Below, one piece after another: positions 24,877-32,963 of a DNA stretch of 64,000 nucleotides. The notes beneath the pieces are model-generated. The model saw only the letters and a list, made by a program, of their open reading frames with translations. It did not search any database and was not told where the DNA came from. This DNA is from Maccoyibacter intestinihominis (GTDB lineage Bacteria; Bacillota; Clostridia; Lachnospirales; Lachnospiraceae). Where the stretch lies: the NCBI RefSeq assembly GCF_040096355.1, contig NZ_JBBMEX010000013.1:29579-93578 (forward strand), given 5' to 3'. The position numbers and the translations under genes are program-made. The stretch's first letter is position 1; each line of letters opens with the position of its first letter.

Positions 24877-25857
24877 ATGACAGTGCTGATTACCTTTATT
24901 CAAAAAGCGATCGGACAGGCAGTGGGAATGCTCTTTGGAGCAACCGGAGAGATTATCACTGAGAAGTCCGGAAACCTGAATCTTGGAATTCCGGGTATGA
25001 TGTATATGGGAGGAATTGCAGGTCTGATGGGAGCCTTCTTCTATGAAAAAACGGCACAGAATCCGAATGGTCTGGTAGGACTGCTGATCTCTTTTGTATG
25101 TGCAGTTCTCTGTGCAGCTTTCGGTGGACTGATCTACAGTGTACTGACCATTACCCTGCGGGCAAACCAAAATGTAGCAGGTCTGGCACTGACAACCTTT
25201 GGTGTAGGTTTTGGTAACTTCTTCGGAGGTTCTATTTCAAAACTGGCAGGCGGTGTTGGTCAGATATCCGTAGCAACAACTGCAGATGCTTATCGCAAGA
25301 GCATTCCGGTGTTAAGTGAGATTCCGGTAGTTGGAAAGATATTATTCTCCTATGGATTTTTAACCTATCTTTCTGTTATCCTTGCGATCTTAGCTTCCTG
25401 GTATCTGAATAAGACCAGACAGGGTCTGAACTTAAGAGCGGTCGGTGAAAGTCCGGCAACCGCAGATGCAGCAGGAATCAATGTTACAAGATACAAATAC
25501 CTTGCTACCTGTATCGGTGGAGGCATTGCAGGTTTAGGCGGTCTTTACTTTGTTATGGAATACCTTGGAGGAACATGGACAAACAATGGATTTGGTGACA
25601 GAGGATGGTTAGCGATCGCACTGGTTATCTTCGCATTGTGGAAACCGGTCAATGCTATCTGGGGTTCCTTCTTATTTGGAGCACTTTATATTCTCTACCT
25701 TTACATTCCGGGATTGACGAGAAGTTCCCAGGAGATATTCAAGATGCTTCCATATGTGGTAACGATCGTCGTGCTGATCATTACAAGTTTCAGAAAGAAA
25801 CGCGAGAACCAGCCACCGGCAAGCCTTGGAGAATCCTATTTCCGTGAGGAAAGATAA
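24877..25857 (+). CDS. Nucleoside ABC transporter permease 2
   Basis: A 326-residue membrane protein, the NupQ-like partner of the preceding permease and directly adjoining it. It has ATGEIITEKSGNLNLGIPGMMYMGG near the start and LNLRAVGESPATADAAGINVTRYKYLATCIGGGIAGLGG as the conserved loop. It ends with a cytoplasmic charged tail. Together the four genes 20922-25857 form a complete importer for nucleosides. The next genes run in the opposite direction, with only 14 bases between stops and no clear terminator. Confidence 0.92.
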   Translation: MTVLITFIQKAIGQAVGMLFGATGEIITEKSGNLNLGIPGMMYMGGIAGLMGAFFYEKTAQNPNGLVGLLISFVCAVLCAAFGGLIYSVLTITLRANQNVAGLALTTFGVGFGNFFGGSISKLAGGVGQISVATTADAYRKSIPVLSEIPVVGKILFSYGFLTYLSVILAILASWYLNKTRQGLNLRAVGESPATADAAGINVTRYKYLATCIGGGIAGLGGLYFVMEYLGGTWTNNGFGDRGWLAIALVIFALWKPVNAIWGSFLFGALYILYLYIPGLTRSSQEIFKMLPYVVTIVVLIITSFRKKRENQPPASLGESYFREER

Positions 25858-25871
25858 GGGTATTCTGGAAC

Positions 25872-26201
25872 TTAAAATACTAATTGAACGAGAAGTATAT
25901 AGCAGATCGTGCCGCCGGCGATAGATAAAAGCATCTGGCGTTTCCACGGGTGCAGAAGAACAACTACCGCAATGGCGATCGCTTCAGGGATTCCGTGGCT
26001 GCCAGAAAAGATACTTGCATTTTTTAAGCAGTAAGCGATCGGCAGTCCAAACACTGCAGCAGGGAGAACTTTTCCAAGATACCGGATATACTTTGGGGTC
26101 GGTTTTCCCGATGGAAAAACTAAAAATGGAAGAAAACGTGTTACCATCGTGGCAAGAACAACCGCTGCGATGGTAATTATTTGTTGTGTCAACGTCATCA
26201 T
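25872..26201 (-). CDS. azlD: AzlD-like branched-chain amino acid exporter, small subunit
   Basis: A 109-residue protein with about four hydrophobic segments, size and pattern of AzlD: ATMVTRFLPFLVFPSGKPTPKYIRYLGKVLPAAVFGLPIAYCL. It works with AzlC to export branched-chain amino acids or analogues. Its start overlaps the azlC stop by 4 bases on the minus strand. It converges with the nucleoside permease gene. Confidence 0.88.
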   Translation of the reverse strand: MMTLTQQIITIAAVVLATMVTRFLPFLVFPSGKPTPKYIRYLGKVLPAAVFGLPIAYCLKNASIFSGSHGIPEAIAIAVVVLLHPWKRQMLLSIAGGTICYILLVQLVF

Positions 26202-26875
26202 GCGGTCTCACCGCCTTTCTCTAAAGGTTTTCGTAAGAGTGTCAGCACTCCTGCGATTGCGATCATGGAAGGGATCATAAAGTCATCTGCGCCAAAGGCG
26301 ATCAGGCAGAGCAGCGAAAGCACAATGCCAAGAATAGAACTGGTATGATCCTTATCTTTCAGCCATTGTTCTAAAAAGATCACAACGAACAGGGCAGTCA
26401 GAACAAAATCCAGACCTTCTGTATTAAAATGAATAAACGAGCCTAAGACACCACCCAAGGTAGAACCGAAGAACCAGTAGAACTGATTCAAAAGCGTTAC
26501 AAAGAACATAAACCAACCCTTGTCCACGCCCTCGGGAATGTCCGCTGTATAGTTAATGGAAAAACTCTCGTCGCACATGCCAAAGATCAGATAGCACTGT
26601 TTCCATCCGGTGCCACGATATTTATCTAACATGGAAATACCATAGAACAGATGTCTGGCATTGATCATCAGTGCCATTACGAATGCCTGCAGCGGGTTAA
26701 ATGCTCCAAGCAGAAGATTCACTGTAACAAATTCCATGGATCCGGCAAAAATGGTGATGCTCATAAGCATCGGATACCAGAAACTGAAACCGGAAACATT
26801 CATATAAATCCCATAAGTCAATCCTAAAAACCAGAAACCCGCAAAGATGGGAACCGTCAGCGGAAAGGCAGCCAA
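26198..26875 (-). CDS. azlC: AzlC-like branched-chain amino acid exporter, large subunit
   Basis: A 225-residue membrane protein with the AzlC pattern: FPLTVPIFAGFWFLGLTYGIYMNVSGFSFWYPMLMS, AGSMEFVTVNLLLGAFNPLQAFVMALMINARHLFYGISML and FGMCDESFSINY. The only usable start in frame is a TTG at 26875-26873, without a clear ribosome binding site, and the usual charged N-terminal stretch before AAFP is absent. Upstream in frame there is a stop after 14 further codons and no ATG. The 5' end may therefore be damaged or use a non-standard start. Confidence 0.82.
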   Translation of the reverse strand: MAAFPLTVPIFAGFWFLGLTYGIYMNVSGFSFWYPMLMSITIFAGSMEFVTVNLLLGAFNPLQAFVMALMINARHLFYGISMLDKYRGTGWKQCYLIFGMCDESFSINYTADIPEGVDKGWFMFFVTLLNQFYWFFGSTLGGVLGSFIHFNTEGLDFVLTALFVVIFLEQWLKDKDHTSSILGIVLSLLCLIAFGADDFMIPSMIAIAGVLTLLRKPLEKGGETA

Positions 26876-27181
26876 GGGAAGAAATTGTGAAAAAGTATCA
26901 ATAGAGCAAATATTCTAAAAATAAGTGAAAAATAGCACAACTCAGGCGATTCTGACGCTGTTATTCGTGATATTTACGAATAAAAACGAAAAAACTTGAA
27001 ACGATAATATACAATGCGATGAAAAATAGTAACAAAATGCAAAAAAATTATACAAATGCAACAAAGTGTTTAAAAAATGCTATTGACGAAATAGTTGCAG
27101 GATGATAAATTATAGTTGTAAAGAAAAACAATCTACAAGCCGTAAGGATGCAGGAAAGAGATTTAAGGAGGAGAAGCAAAA
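26876..27181 (+). other. AT-rich intergenic region with lipase promoter
   Basis: No gene is seen. TTATTCGT (26961-26968) and ACGAATAA (26976-26983) form a small inverted repeat. A promoter for the secreted lipase-like gene is likely: TTGACG (27083-27088), 17 bases, TAAATT (27106-27111). A leader of about 65 bases with AAGGAGG follows. Confidence 0.6.
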
Positions 27182-28042
27182 ATGAAAAGAATTTTGAAAT
27201 GGGTTGCTAGCTTAGCACTGACGGTAGCAGTTGCTGGAACAACATTTTTACCGGCAATGACAGCTAACGCAGCAGAGGCAGAGGGAACAGAAAAGGTATA
27301 CACAACATCTTGTGATATGGCAAAGTTCATCTATCAGGGATATTACCACTGTGATACAGGTGTAAATCCTAATTCAAACGGACCGATTGCTATTTCCAAA
27401 GCGAAACTGGAAAACAAAAATGTTTTCGGAAAAAAAGTTACAAAAGATGTTTACATCGTAGGTCTTGCAGGAACTGAGTTCATGTTTAACGAGCCACGCG
27501 GAGTCATCACAGACTTACAGGTAGGTTTCGAGCAGGATAACTTCTATATCAGAGAGATCAGAAAAGTTGTTTGCAAAGTAGTTCCAAAAGGAGCAAACGT
27601 AATCTTCACAGGACACAGCTTAGGTGGAATGGTTGCACAGCAGGCAGCAGGCGATAGAACATTAAAACATCGCTATAACATCATCAACACAATTTCCTTT
27701 GGTTCACCACTGATCAACCCGATTGGAAGAGAAGGAAAAGTACAGCGTCTTGGTGATACATCCGATATCGTACCATACATGAGTGCACAGTCATTCGTTC
27801 GTCCGGTACATCAGATCGCAGGACTGAACAGAGAAGACGGTGGATATGCAAAGAAAGATTTCGCAGAAGCGCACATGAGAAGCTACCTTCGTACAGATGT
27901 ATGGGGTGACTACGATGTACTTGGATTCAAAGGCGGAAGTGCTAAGATCATCATTGATGAGAATGACATTGAGTCCTATGGCGCATACATCATTCCATTA
28001 TTAAAAGATCTTCCAAGAATCGACATGAGCCCATGGAGCTAA
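27182..28042 (+). CDS. Secreted lipase-like alpha/beta hydrolase (class 3 type)
   Basis: A 286-residue protein with a signal peptide: MKRILKW, a hydrophobic core, and a likely cut after TANAAEA. The nucleophile elbow is FTGHSLGGMVAQQAAG with Ser near residue 146, the class 3 lipase pattern; SFGSPL and the Asp in GDTSDIVPY supply a plausible triad member, with His later (FAEAHMRSY). The substrate is unknown; lipase, esterase or a non-catalytic use are all possible. It is alone, with its own promoter and a strong terminator, and no cell-wall anchor is visible. Confidence 0.8.
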   Translation: MKRILKWVASLALTVAVAGTTFLPAMTANAAEAEGTEKVYTTSCDMAKFIYQGYYHCDTGVNPNSNGPIAISKAKLENKNVFGKKVTKDVYIVGLAGTEFMFNEPRGVITDLQVGFEQDNFYIREIRKVVCKVVPKGANVIFTGHSLGGMVAQQAAGDRTLKHRYNIINTISFGSPLINPIGREGKVQRLGDTSDIVPYMSAQSFVRPVHQIAGLNREDGGYAKKDFAEAHMRSYLRTDVWGDYDVLGFKGGSAKIIIDENDIESYGAYIIPLLKDLPRIDMSPWS

Positions 28043-28151
28043 GATTTTAGGGAAAATAAGACAGTAATACTTCATTTGCACACAATAAGGTAAACTTGTA
28101 GAATGTTTTAGAACGAAAAAGTGCAGAGAAGCAAGAGGGTACAAATAAAAG

Positions 28152-28192
28152 AAGGAAGCCGTTGACAGGGGTAAGTCAGCGGCTTCCTTTTT
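28152..28192. terminator. Probably bidirectional terminator between the lipase and SDR genes
   Basis: GGAAGCCG (28154-28161) pairs with CGGCTTCC (28180-28187), extended by TGAC/GTCA, with a T run after it. The A-rich flank on the left gives a T-rich tail on the minus strand as well. Confidence 0.88.
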
Positions 28193-28225
28193 CGATTATT
28201 CTCAGACTTAAAAAATAAGATGTTT

Positions 28226-28957
28226 TTAGCACCAGCCGCCATCCATGGTTATGATCTGTCCGGTCAGATAAGCCGGGGCAGTTGCAAGGCGGTAAATACA
28301 TTCGGCTGCTTCTTGAGGTGTGCCGTAACGTCCGATCGGGATCTCCTCTTCTAAAGCAGCCCGTTCCTCCGCAGAAAAACAGGAATTCATACGGGTGTCG
28401 ATCGTACCAAATGCAGCGGCATTTACCCGGATATTGCTTGGGGCAAGCTCTTTTGCCAGTGCTTTTGTGAAAGAATTCACAGCCCCTTTGGAAGCAGAAT
28501 AGGCAACTTCCATTGAAGCACCGATGTTCCCCCAGACAGAAGAGACATTGACGATGCTGCCGGATTTTTTTGATAACATATAAGGAATTGCCTCCCGGCA
28601 GCAGTAAAAGACAGAGTCCAGATTGATACCCATCACACGGTGCCACTCTTCGTTGCTCATATCGCCAAGCAATCCGATGTGCGAAATGCCGGCATTGTTG
28701 ATCAAAATGTCGATGCCACCGAAACGCTCCATTGTTTTTTCAAACATTTCTTTTACAAAGTCCGGCGAGCTGACATCACCGATCAATGAGATGCAGTCAA
28801 CGGAATAATTTTTTTTCAAATAAAATTCTAATGCAGACAATTCTTCTACGGACTGTCGGCAATTGAGTATTAAAGTGCAGCCTTCTTTTGCGAACCGTTC
28901 GGCAGCGGCTTTTCCAATCCCGTGGGATGCACCGGTAATAAGAACACGCTGATTCAT
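28226..28957 (-). CDS. Short-chain dehydrogenase/reductase (FabG-like)
   Basis: A 243-residue SDR. The cofactor motif is TGASHGIG near residue 8, followed by NNAG near 88, the catalytic Ser in VNVSSVWGN and the active-site YSASKG. The C-terminal ITMDGGWC is typical. It probably reduces a 3-oxoacyl or other carbonyl substrate with NAD(P)H. It is alone on the minus strand, so it is not obviously a fatty-acid-synthesis gene; annotation as 3-oxoacyl-ACP reductase would be only a guess. Confidence 0.9.
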   Translation of the reverse strand: MNQRVLITGASHGIGKAAAERFAKEGCTLILNCRQSVEELSALEFYLKKNYSVDCISLIGDVSSPDFVKEMFEKTMERFGGIDILINNAGISHIGLLGDMSNEEWHRVMGINLDSVFYCCREAIPYMLSKKSGSIVNVSSVWGNIGASMEVAYSASKGAVNSFTKALAKELAPSNIRVNAAAFGTIDTRMNSCFSAEERAALEEEIPIGRYGTPQEAAECIYRLATAPAYLTGQIITMDGGWC

Positions 28958-29048
28958 AGGAAATCCTCCGTTTTTCTTCTATATGTATCATGTCGCCGGA
29001 AAAATGTCAACTTGAATGTAAAAATTTAAAAATAATTCTGAATATTAC

Positions 29049-29076
29049 TTGAGATAAAGGTGAAATGTGGTATAAT
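29049..29076 (+). promoter_or_regulatory. Promoter of hpf
   Basis: TTGAGA (29049-29054), 16 bases, TATAAT (29071-29076) with a TG-G extension. The leader starts with two copies of GATATCAAA (29084-29092 and 29097-29105). Confidence 0.78.
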
Positions 29077-29129
29077 AGATTTAGATATCAAAGAACGATA
29101 TCAAATAACTAGCAAAGGGGTTGGGCAAT

Positions 29130-29657
29130 ATGCGTATCACAATTACGGGCAGAAATATTGACATTACAGATGGATTAAGATCAGCAGTAGAGGACAAGTT
29201 ATCAAAACTCGAAAAGTATTTTACTCCCGACACCGATGTTTTTGTAACCTTAAGTGTAGAAAAAGAGAGACAGAAAATCGAGGTCACCATACCGGTAAAA
29301 GGAAATATCATCCGTTCAGAGCAGGTTAGCAACGATATGTATGTTTCCATCGATCTGGTAGAAGAGGTCATCGAGCGTCAGCTTAAAAAGTACAAAAATA
29401 AATTGGTTTCCAAACAACAGAATGCTGCAAGCTTCCGTAAAGAATTTATAGAGAAAGAAGTCAGCACAGACGATGAGATCCAGATCATCCGTACCAAACG
29501 TTTCGGCATGAAACCGATGTATCCGGAAGATGCCTGTGTACAGATGGAATTGTTAGGACATAATTTCTTCGTATTCCGTAATGCGGAGACGGAAGAGGTC
29601 AATGTGGTGTATAAGAGAAAAGGCAATACTTATGGATTGATCGAGCCGGAGTTCTAA
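29130..29657 (+). CDS. hpf: Long-form ribosome hibernation-promoting factor
   Basis: A 175-residue protein of the long HPF class. The N-terminal YfiA/RaiA domain (about 1-100) begins MRITITGRNIDITDGLRSAVEDKLSKLEKYF and has the basic helix ending KKYKNKL. The C-terminal dimerisation domain (about 118-175) has IIRTKRFGMKPMYPEDACVQMELLGHNFFVFRNAETEEVNVVYKRKGNTYGLIEPE. It pairs 70S ribosomes into inactive 100S dimers in stationary phase. ATG at 29130 is preferred to an in-frame TTG at 29121 because AAAGGGG is better spaced for it. Two structured repeats follow it. Confidence 0.94.
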   Translation: MRITITGRNIDITDGLRSAVEDKLSKLEKYFTPDTDVFVTLSVEKERQKIEVTIPVKGNIIRSEQVSNDMYVSIDLVEEVIERQLKKYKNKLVSKQQNAASFRKEFIEKEVSTDDEIQIIRTKRFGMKPMYPEDACVQMELLGHNFFVFRNAETEEVNVVYKRKGNTYGLIEPEF

Positions 29658-29714
29658 AAGGTCAGGATATTATGAGCTAGGTGGGAATTTGTTAGGAAGG
29701 TGGTTGGCAAGGGG

Positions 29715-29861
29715 TGCACAAATGAGACATTCCAAGTTTCCTTGTGCAGACCATTCTAATGAACCTCTGAAAGCAGAAATCGTGTGCGCCAGAGGGCTTC
29801 ACGATTCCTTGAGTTTCATTTCCATTGCACAAAAAGAAACTTTTCATATCTCATTTGTGCA
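29715..29861 (+). repeat. Structured repeat element, copy 2
   Basis: A 147-base homologue of copy 1, closed by a perfect 13-bp inverted repeat (TGCACAAATGAGA at 29715-29727 with TCTCATTTGTGCA at 29849-29861). The core has the same helices: TTTCCTTGTGCA with TGCACAAAAAGAAA, ATGAACCTC with GAGTTTCAT, AGAAATCGTG with CACGATTCCT (one mismatch), and a GCC/GGC tip. Compared with copy 1, an A-T pair has become G-C in the fourth helix. It lies just downstream of hpf. Confidence 0.85.
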
Positions 29862-29955
29862 ATCGCCGACATACTTCTCAAATCAGAATATCAGAAACTT
29901 TCTTTATAGAACTAGCTCGAATAAGGAGTATATTGTTACAGTATAAAGAATATAT

Positions 29956-30005
29956 GGGACAGGCATTGTACCAAGAAAGGGGTGCAATGCCTGTCCGTTC
30001 TTTTT
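29956..30005 (+). terminator. Strong hairpin with T tail downstream of hpf and repeat copy 2
   Basis: GGACAGGCATTG (29957-29968) pairs with CAATGCCTGTCC (29985-29996), followed by GTTCTTTTT. It would end transcripts from hpf about 300 bases after the stop, so the hpf mRNA would carry repeat copy 2 in its 3' region. Confidence 0.8.
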
Positions 30006-30107
30006 GCCTATCAGGTGGATATAACCCTAAACTTTTAGTTTTAGAAACACTTTTATCAGGCTATATCCCTCAAATATAACCAGAACAACATATTCAAGGA
30101 GTATAGG

Positions 30108-30260
30108 CCGCCTGCCCCCTCCATTATGGAAGGCTTCCTTTTGTGCAATGGAGATGAGACTCTGGCGATTGTGGAACCCACTGGTGACACAATTGCCGTC
30201 TTAGAGGCTCATCGGAATGGTCTGCACAAGGAACCCTGGAATAATGGAGGGGGCAGGCGG
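30108..30260 (-). repeat. Structured repeat element, copy 3 (inverted orientation)
   Basis: A 153-base copy on the minus strand relative to copies 1 and 2. Its outer arms, CCGCCTGCCCCCTCCATTAT (30108-30127) and the exact complement at 30241-30260, share no sequence with the outer arms of copies 1 and 2 yet pair perfectly over 20 bp. On the minus strand the core reads TTCCTTGTGCAGACCATTCC, ATGAGCCTC...GAGTCTCAT, GGCAATTGTG...CACAATCGCC, ACC...GGT, matching copies 1 and 2 with several compensatory changes. Indels relative to the other copies break any shared reading frame. Confidence 0.85.
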
Positions 30261-30330
30261 TCAATACCCTTTATTACGTCAATACCCCCTTAGTCAATAC
30301 CCTGAAAAAACTGCTCATATCCTGAAAAAA
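30260..30330 (+). repeat. Clustered short direct repeats upstream of ddl
   Basis: GTCAATACCC occurs at 30260-30269, 30278-30287 and 30293-30302. CCTGAAAAAA occurs at 30301-30310 and 30321-30330, 20 bases apart. The cluster lies immediately beside repeat copy 3 and just upstream of the ddl promoter. Role unknown; an operator array or decayed mobile-element end are both possible. Confidence 0.6.
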
Positions 30331-30352
30331 GTGTTTCTTCTTCACAGACCGC

Positions 30353-30381
30353 TTGTCATAGACATGAAAATGTTTTACTAT
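30353..30381 (+). promoter_or_regulatory. Probable ddl promoter
   Basis: TTGTCA (30353-30358), 17 bases, TACTAT (30376-30381). Confidence 0.6.
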
Positions 30382-30442
30382 TAATAAGTATTTGTATGAT
30401 AAAAAAACAATAGGTTATAAGATAGGAAAAGGAGACGGAATC

Positions 30443-31495
30443 ATGGACATCGTAGTATTAGCAGGAGGACTCAGTACAGAGCGTGATGTATCTTTTGTGA
30501 CAGGAAATATGGTAAGCAAGGCATTGAGAAAGAATGGTCATCGTGTCATTCTTTTAGATGTGTTTATGGGATATAGTGATAAGAAAGAAGATATCAGTGA
30601 TATTTTTGAACATACAGAGGAGGTCAGCGTTCAGATAGAAGAAATACCGACGGTGGCACCGGATCTAGCGGCAGTAAAGGCATCCAGAGCAGACCAGTCC
30701 GATAATTTTTTCGGGCCGAATGTTATTGAAATCTGTCAGAAGGCAGATGTGGTATTTATGGCACTTCATGGAGAGAATGGAGAAAACGGTAAGATACAGG
30801 CAGCTTTTGATCTGTTTGGCATCCGTTATACGGGAACCGGCTATTTAGGAAGTGCATTAGCGATGGATAAAAACATTGCAAAACAGTTCTTTGTGGCAAA
30901 CGGTATTCCGACACCGGGTGGAATCAGGATGAAACGTGACGAGCAGATCCGTGATTTTGCAAAGACCGGACTGAATCTTCCGTGTGTGGTAAAACCATGC
31001 TGTGGCGGTTCCAGTATCGGCGTGTCCATTGTACGGACCATTGAGGAATATGAAGCAGCTTTAGAAGAAGCCTTCCGTTGGGAGGAAGAAATCCTGATCG
31101 AAGATTATATCGAGGGCAGAGAGTTTTCTGTTGGAGTGTTAGAAGGTAAGGCACTTCCGATCATTGAGATTGCTCCGGTCGAAGGATTTTATGACTACAA
31201 AAATAAATATAAAGCAGGCAGTGCGGTAGAGACTTGTCCGGCACAGTTATCAGAAGCCGTTACAAAACAGATGCAGCAGTATGCGGTAGAGGTTACAAAA
31301 GTATTGGGACTTGGGGCATATTCCAGAATGGATTTTCTGTTAGACAGCAGGGAACAGATGTATTGCCTTGAGGCAAATACACTTCCGGGTATGACACCGA
31401 CCAGTCTGTTACCACAGGAGGCGCAGGCAGTAGGAGTCAGCTTTGAGCAGCTTTGTGAAAAGCTGATAGAGTTGTCTTTGAAAAAATATGCATAA
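30443..31495 (+). CDS. ddl: D-alanine--D-alanine ligase
   Basis: A 350-residue ATP-grasp enzyme. It shows VVLAGGLSTERDVSFVTG near the start, ALHGENGENGKIQAAFDLFGIRYTGTGYLGSALAMDKNIAKQFF, PCVVKPCCGGSSIGVSIV, EDYIEGREFSVGVL and LEANTLPGMTPTSLLPQEAQAVG, all Ddl hallmarks. It joins two D-alanines for the peptidoglycan stem. The ATG at 30443 is preferred to an upstream in-frame start at 30392 because AAAAGGAG lies 9 bases before it and the family starts here. murF follows 73 bases later, which makes a D-Ala-D-Ala synthesis and attachment pair. Confidence 0.94.
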   Translation: MDIVVLAGGLSTERDVSFVTGNMVSKALRKNGHRVILLDVFMGYSDKKEDISDIFEHTEEVSVQIEEIPTVAPDLAAVKASRADQSDNFFGPNVIEICQKADVVFMALHGENGENGKIQAAFDLFGIRYTGTGYLGSALAMDKNIAKQFFVANGIPTPGGIRMKRDEQIRDFAKTGLNLPCVVKPCCGGSSIGVSIVRTIEEYEAALEEAFRWEEEILIEDYIEGREFSVGVLEGKALPIIEIAPVEGFYDYKNKYKAGSAVETCPAQLSEAVTKQMQQYAVEVTKVLGLGAYSRMDFLLDSREQMYCLEANTLPGMTPTSLLPQEAQAVGVSFEQLCEKLIELSLKKYA

Positions 31496-31568
31496 AATTC
31501 CTGTGCAGAGCGAAGAGAGAACGCACAAAAAAGCAGAAAAATGTTAGAAAGACGAGGACAAAATCAAA

Positions 31569-32963
31569 ATGAAGAATCTGACATTAGAACATATTGCAGA
31601 CTGCTGTCATGGAACCTATATCGGACCGGAGGAACAACGGAATTTTGAGGTAACGGGAGTGGTGATTGACAGTCGTAAAGCGGAAGCAGGCAATCTGTTT
31701 GTGGCAATTAAGGGCGAGCGGGTAGACGGTCATACCTTTATTGATGCAGTATATGGACAGGGAGCGGCAGCCGTAGTATCGGAACAACGGTTAGAAGTTC
31801 CGAAAGGACCTTACATTTTAGTGGAATCCACAGCACAGGCATTGAAAGATATTGCGGCATTTTACAGAGACAGTCTGGATATCAAAGTGGTTGGGATTAC
31901 CGGAAGCGTAGGAAAGACGAGTACCAAAGAAATGATCGCGTCCGTGCTTTCGGAAAAATACCGTGTGTTAAAGACAGCGGGCAATTTTAACAATGAGATC
32001 GGTCTGCCGCTGACCATTTTCCGTCTGAGCGAAGAAGACGAGGTGGCAGTTCTTGAGATGGGAATTTCGGATTTTAACGAGATGCACCGCTTAGGTGCGA
32101 TCGCAAAACCGGACATCTGTGTGATCACGAACATTGGACTCTGTCATCTGGAGAACTTAGGAAGCCGCGATGGGATTTTAAAGGCAAAGACAGAAATCTT
32201 TGAACATTTAAACGGAACCGGAACCGTGATCTTAAATGGCGAGGATGATAAGCTCTCCACAGTAGAAAACGTAAACGGAAAAGCCCCTGTTTTTTATGGA
32301 AAAAGCGAGAAAAACCAGTGCGGTAAAGAAAACTGTATCTATGCCACCGAGATCCGGAATCTTGGCTTAGACGGCATGAAAGCAGTCTTTCATTTTCCAG
32401 AGTGTACCAAAGAGGTGGAGATACCGATACCGGGTGAACACAATGTCTTAAATGCTTTAGCCGGAGCCTGCGTTGGCATGGAGCTAGGACTGGATGTAGA
32501 ACAGATCTGTGCAGGCATTAAAAAAGCACAGACCATCGGAGGTCGCACGAACCTGATCCATGCAAATGATATGCTGATCATTGATGACTGTTACAATGCC
32601 AACCCGGTGTCCATGCGGGCATCCATCGACGTACTGACACAGGCAAAAGGCAGAATGATCGCAGTGCTTGGTGATATGGGAGAATTAGGAGCGGATGAAA
32701 AAAGGCTCCACTATGAAGTGGGAGCCTATGCAGCAAGCCGTGGTCTGGATGCTCTGTTCTGCTGCGGCGAACTCTCTAAGGAATTAGCCAAAGGTGCAGA
32801 AGAACATAGCGAAACCATGGAAATATTCTATTTTGCTACGAAAGAAGAACTGCTGTTACATTTGAAATCTTATCTGAAAAAAGGGGATACCATTTTAGTA
32901 AAAGCATCTCACTTTATGGAGTTTCCAGATATTGTTCGTTCTCTTCAAGCATCTGTTCAATAA
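31569..32963 (+). CDS. murF: UDP-MurNAc-tripeptide--D-alanyl-D-alanine ligase
   Basis: A 464-residue Mur ligase. It has an N-terminal UDP-binding domain (VTGVVIDSRKAEAGNLFVAIKGERVDGHTFI), the ATP loop GITGSVGKTSTKEMIASVL near residue 110, the carbamylated-Lys region, LEMGISDFNEMHRLGAIAKPDICVITNIGLCHLENLGSRDGILKAKTEIF, and IDDCYNANPVSM followed by VLGDMGELG. It adds D-Ala-D-Ala to the cytoplasmic peptidoglycan precursor. The last 50 bases overlap the 3' end of the convergent plsC-like gene. Confidence 0.95.
   Translation: MKNLTLEHIADCCHGTYIGPEEQRNFEVTGVVIDSRKAEAGNLFVAIKGERVDGHTFIDAVYGQGAAAVVSEQRLEVPKGPYILVESTAQALKDIAAFYRDSLDIKVVGITGSVGKTSTKEMIASVLSEKYRVLKTAGNFNNEIGLPLTIFRLSEEDEVAVLEMGISDFNEMHRLGAIAKPDICVITNIGLCHLENLGSRDGILKAKTEIFEHLNGTGTVILNGEDDKLSTVENVNGKAPVFYGKSEKNQCGKENCIYATEIRNLGLDGMKAVFHFPECTKEVEIPIPGEHNVLNALAGACVGMELGLDVEQICAGIKKAQTIGGRTNLIHANDMLIIDDCYNANPVSMRASIDVLTQAKGRMIAVLGDMGELGADEKRLHYEVGAYAASRGLDALFCCGELSKELAKGAEEHSETMEIFYFATKEELLLHLKSYLKKGDTILVKASHFMEFPDIVRSLQASVQ

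Noticed and set aside
29956..30080. Small RNA gene between hpf and repeat copy 3
   Set aside because: A terminator is present, but no separate promoter with good -35 and -10 boxes is visible for an independent transcript.
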